Part shown: piece by piece, positions 62,673 through 64,000 of the stretch | Layout of the letters: every line of letters begins with the position of its first letter | Position numbering within the stretch: the stretch's first letter is position 1 | NCBI RefSeq assembly: GCF_029051645.1 | Contig: NZ_JAACFS010000011.1 | Location: forward strand, 124,001-188,000 | DNA from: Bradyrhizobium sp. CSA112 | Lineage (GTDB): Bacteria > Pseudomonadota > Alphaproteobacteria > Rhizobiales > Xanthobacteraceae | Length of the DNA: 64,000 bases | Direction of reading: 5' to 3' | The notes under the pieces: model-generated | The model's database searches: none | What the model was told of the DNA's origin: nothing | What the model saw: only the letters and a program-made list of their open reading frames with translations | Translations under genes and position numbers: made by a program

Positions 62673-63454
62673 GCCGCACCGTCCCTCGGCAGCAGGGCGC
62701 CGAGCCGTTCGGCCTGCCGCCGCGGCGTGCGCAGAAGTTCGCCGACATAAGCGTTGTCGCTTTCGGAAAGCTCGGATGGCGTACCCTGCGCCAGCAGCCG
62801 GCCGCCTCCCATCACCGCGATCCGGTCGGCGAGCAGAATGGCTTCCGTCATGTCATGGGTAATCATGACCGTGGTCAGGCCGAGCTTGCGATGCAGCTCG
62901 CGAAAATCGTCGCCGAGCGCGTCGCGGGTGAGGGGATCGAGCGCGCCGAACGGTTCGTCCATCAACACGATGCGCGGCTTTGCAGCGAGCGCGCGCGCCA
63001 CGCCGACGCGCTGGCGCTGGCCGCCCGAGAGTTCATGCGGCAGCCGGTCGCGATATTGCGCCCGGTCGAGCCTGACAAGGTCGAGCAGCTCGTCCACCCG
63101 CGCGGAAATCTCGGCGAGGGGGGCGCCCGTCAGCTTCGGTGTGATGCCGATATTGCCGGCGACGCTGAGATGCGGAAACAGCCCGCCGCTCTGGAAGACG
63201 TAGCCGATCCGCCGGCGCAGCAGGATCGGATCGACCTCACGCACGTTCTCGCCTTCGACCGTGATCGAACCAGAGTCCGTCTCGATCAGCCGGTTGGCGA
63301 GTCGCAGCAGCGTGGTCTTGCCCGAGCCGGAGCCGCCGACGATGGCAAGGAATTCGCCCTCGGCGACTTCGAGCGAGACGTCGTCGACCGCCACGACACG
63401 GCCATCGTCAAAGGTCTTGCCGACACGGGTATAGGCGATCAGTGGAGCGGCCAT
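62669..63454 (-). CDS. Glycine betaine/choline-type ABC transporter ATPase
   Basis: The protein has 261 residues. Walker A is GGSGSGKTTLLRLANRL, signature LSGGQRQRVGVARALAAKP, Walker B IVLMDEPFGALDP, and the H-loop MITHDMTEA. It belongs to the OpuCA/ProV group but lacks the C-terminal CBS domains of the osmosensing members; the length suggests a shorter OsmV-like type. It is the first gene of a two-gene operon with the fused permease/binding protein. The start MAAPLIAYTRVGKTF at 63454 is chosen by similarity; the open frame goes further up into a repeat. Confidence 0.88.
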   Translation of the reverse strand: MAAPLIAYTRVGKTFDDGRVVAVDDVSLEVAEGEFLAIVGGSGSGKTTLLRLANRLIETDSGSITVEGENVREVDPILLRRRIGYVFQSGGLFPHLSVAGNIGITPKLTGAPLAEISARVDELLDLVRLDRAQYRDRLPHELSGGQRQRVGVARALAAKPRIVLMDEPFGALDPLTRDALGDDFRELHRKLGLTTVMITHDMTEAILLADRIAVMGGGRLLAQGTPSELSESDNAYVGELLRTPRRQAERLGALLPRDGAA

Positions 63455-63472
63455 GCGATCTCGATTCTCAAT

Positions 63473-63671
63473 CTCCCCTGGAGGGGTCCGAGACGAGCAA
63501 AGCTCGCTCGTGGGTCGACGCTCATGCAATGAGCGGCGGGGTGGAGTGACGGTCTCTCCTTACGAACAGTGCTCGGGTGGAGAGATCACCCCACCCCGTC
63601 TCACATTTCGCTTCGCTCATGTGAGCCGACCCACGAGCGAGCTTTGCTCGTCTCGGCCCCCTCCAGGGGAG
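63473..63671. repeat. Large imperfect inverted repeat with 53-base arms
   Basis: The arms 63473-63525 and 63619-63671 are inverted copies with few differences; the core is GACGAGCAAAGCTCGCTCGT. Between them a second, smaller pair (GGGGTGGAGTGA / TCACCCCACCCC) continues the pairing. It separates two divergent ABC transporter units and could form one long hairpin of about 200 bases. Confidence 0.75.
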
Positions 63672-63761
63672 GGTAAGAGATCACCTACCACGTCGCAGGC
63701 CTTCGTTGAACTTCTCCTTCGTACCCGCTAAGGCATCCCTCCAAACGCTTGGGGAGAAAAC

Positions 63762-64000
63762 ATGGCGAATACCGCACAGCCGACGGCGGTCGCGCTTGGC
63801 GATGCGACGGTGGCTTTTCGCGTGGCCGGGGACCGCGTCTATACGGCCGTGGAGAAGGCCAATCTGTCCGTCGCGCATGGCGAGTTCGTCGCTATTGTCG
63901 GCCCGACCGGCTGCGGGAAGTCGACGCTGCTCAACGTCGCCGCAGGGCTTCTGAAGCCGGCGTCGGGGTCGGTGAAGATTTTCGACCAGCCGCTTGCGGG
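63762..64000 (+). CDS. ABC transporter ATPase, nitrate/sulfonate/taurine type (truncated by window edge)
   Basis: Seventy-nine codons are visible, from MANTAQPTAVALGDATVAFR; the frame is open to the end of the window. Walker A is GPTGCGKSTLLNVAAGLLKP, followed by ASGSVKIFDQPLA. The VGPTGCGKST wording is typical of the SsuB/TauB/NrtD ATPases. The start has GGGGAG before it. The transported substrate cannot be judged from this fragment. Confidence 0.82.
   Translation, partial: MANTAQPTAVALGDATVAFRVAGDRVYTAVEKANLSVAHGEFVAIVGPTGCGKSTLLNVAAGLLKPASGSVKIFDQPLA

Overview
The window is a 64-kb piece of a high-GC alphaproteobacterial chromosome, most probably Bradyrhizobium or a close relative in the Nitrobacteraceae. 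The best single indicator is a circularly permuted tmRNA gene whose tag reads ANDNYAPVAQAA. The dispersed palindromic intergenic repeats, the DUF2336, DUF2065, DUF4169 and RHH-type small genes, the TctABC uptake system and the separated ilvB/ilvN/ilvC genes fit the same group. The basis is pattern recognition only; no database search was run. I recognised no rRNA, tRNA, CRISPR array or classical insertion sequence.

Region 1-9.3 kb holds the most notable system. A minus-strand gene series starts with two tandem six-cysteine precursor peptides (5488-5751 and 5021-5278). It continues with an MNIO/DUF692 enzyme (bufB) and a DUF2063 partner (bufC), which makes it a bufferin-type metal-binding RiPP locus. 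It then runs directly into a creatininase-family protein and a secreted HExxH metallopeptidase. A second minus-strand unit encodes DoxX and a secreted thioredoxin/DUF255 protein, with a CcdA-like thiol transporter just upstream. Both precursor genes and the doxX unit share the promoter pattern GTAAC(N)-N16-CGTA, which points to one ECF sigma-factor regulon.

Region 9.5-21.5 kb has a membrane class III cyclase, a 2-hydroxyacid dehydrogenase, a radical SAM/SPASM-PqqD cassette with an unknown third protein, a very large cyclase/ATPase/TPR regulator, an MFS carrier, and a TetR-P450 divergent pair with a clear operator. Region 21.7-31.2 kb is mostly housekeeping: an AsmA-like protein, an ABC-F protein, a TPR protein, two small conserved proteins, fumC, and the trans-translation pair sspB and ssrA. 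Region 31.6-34.8 kb is a tctB-tctA-tctC tricarboxylate-type uptake system with a terminator before tctC. Region 34.9-41 kb has thyA-GNAT-folA, then hflK-hflC-DUF2065-degP (membrane protein quality control).

Region 41-50.4 kb has serB and miaA, whose start codons overlap head to head, then branched-chain amino acid synthesis: a promoter, a leader peptide rich in Ile/Leu/Val with an attenuator, ilvB, a threonine-dehydratase-like gene, ilvN, a methyltransferase, two exporters and ilvC. Region 50.4-56.6 kb carries a thioesterase/LysR pair, a DUF2336 protein, an SDR and a TetR regulator with two operators next to a ferric-reductase-like membrane protein. Region 56.8-64 kb holds a tandem pair of LtaS/MdoB-like membrane sulfatase-fold enzymes, a REP-associated transposase with its REP sequences, a glycine-betaine-type ABC transporter whose permease is fused to the binding protein, and the start of another ABC ATPase.
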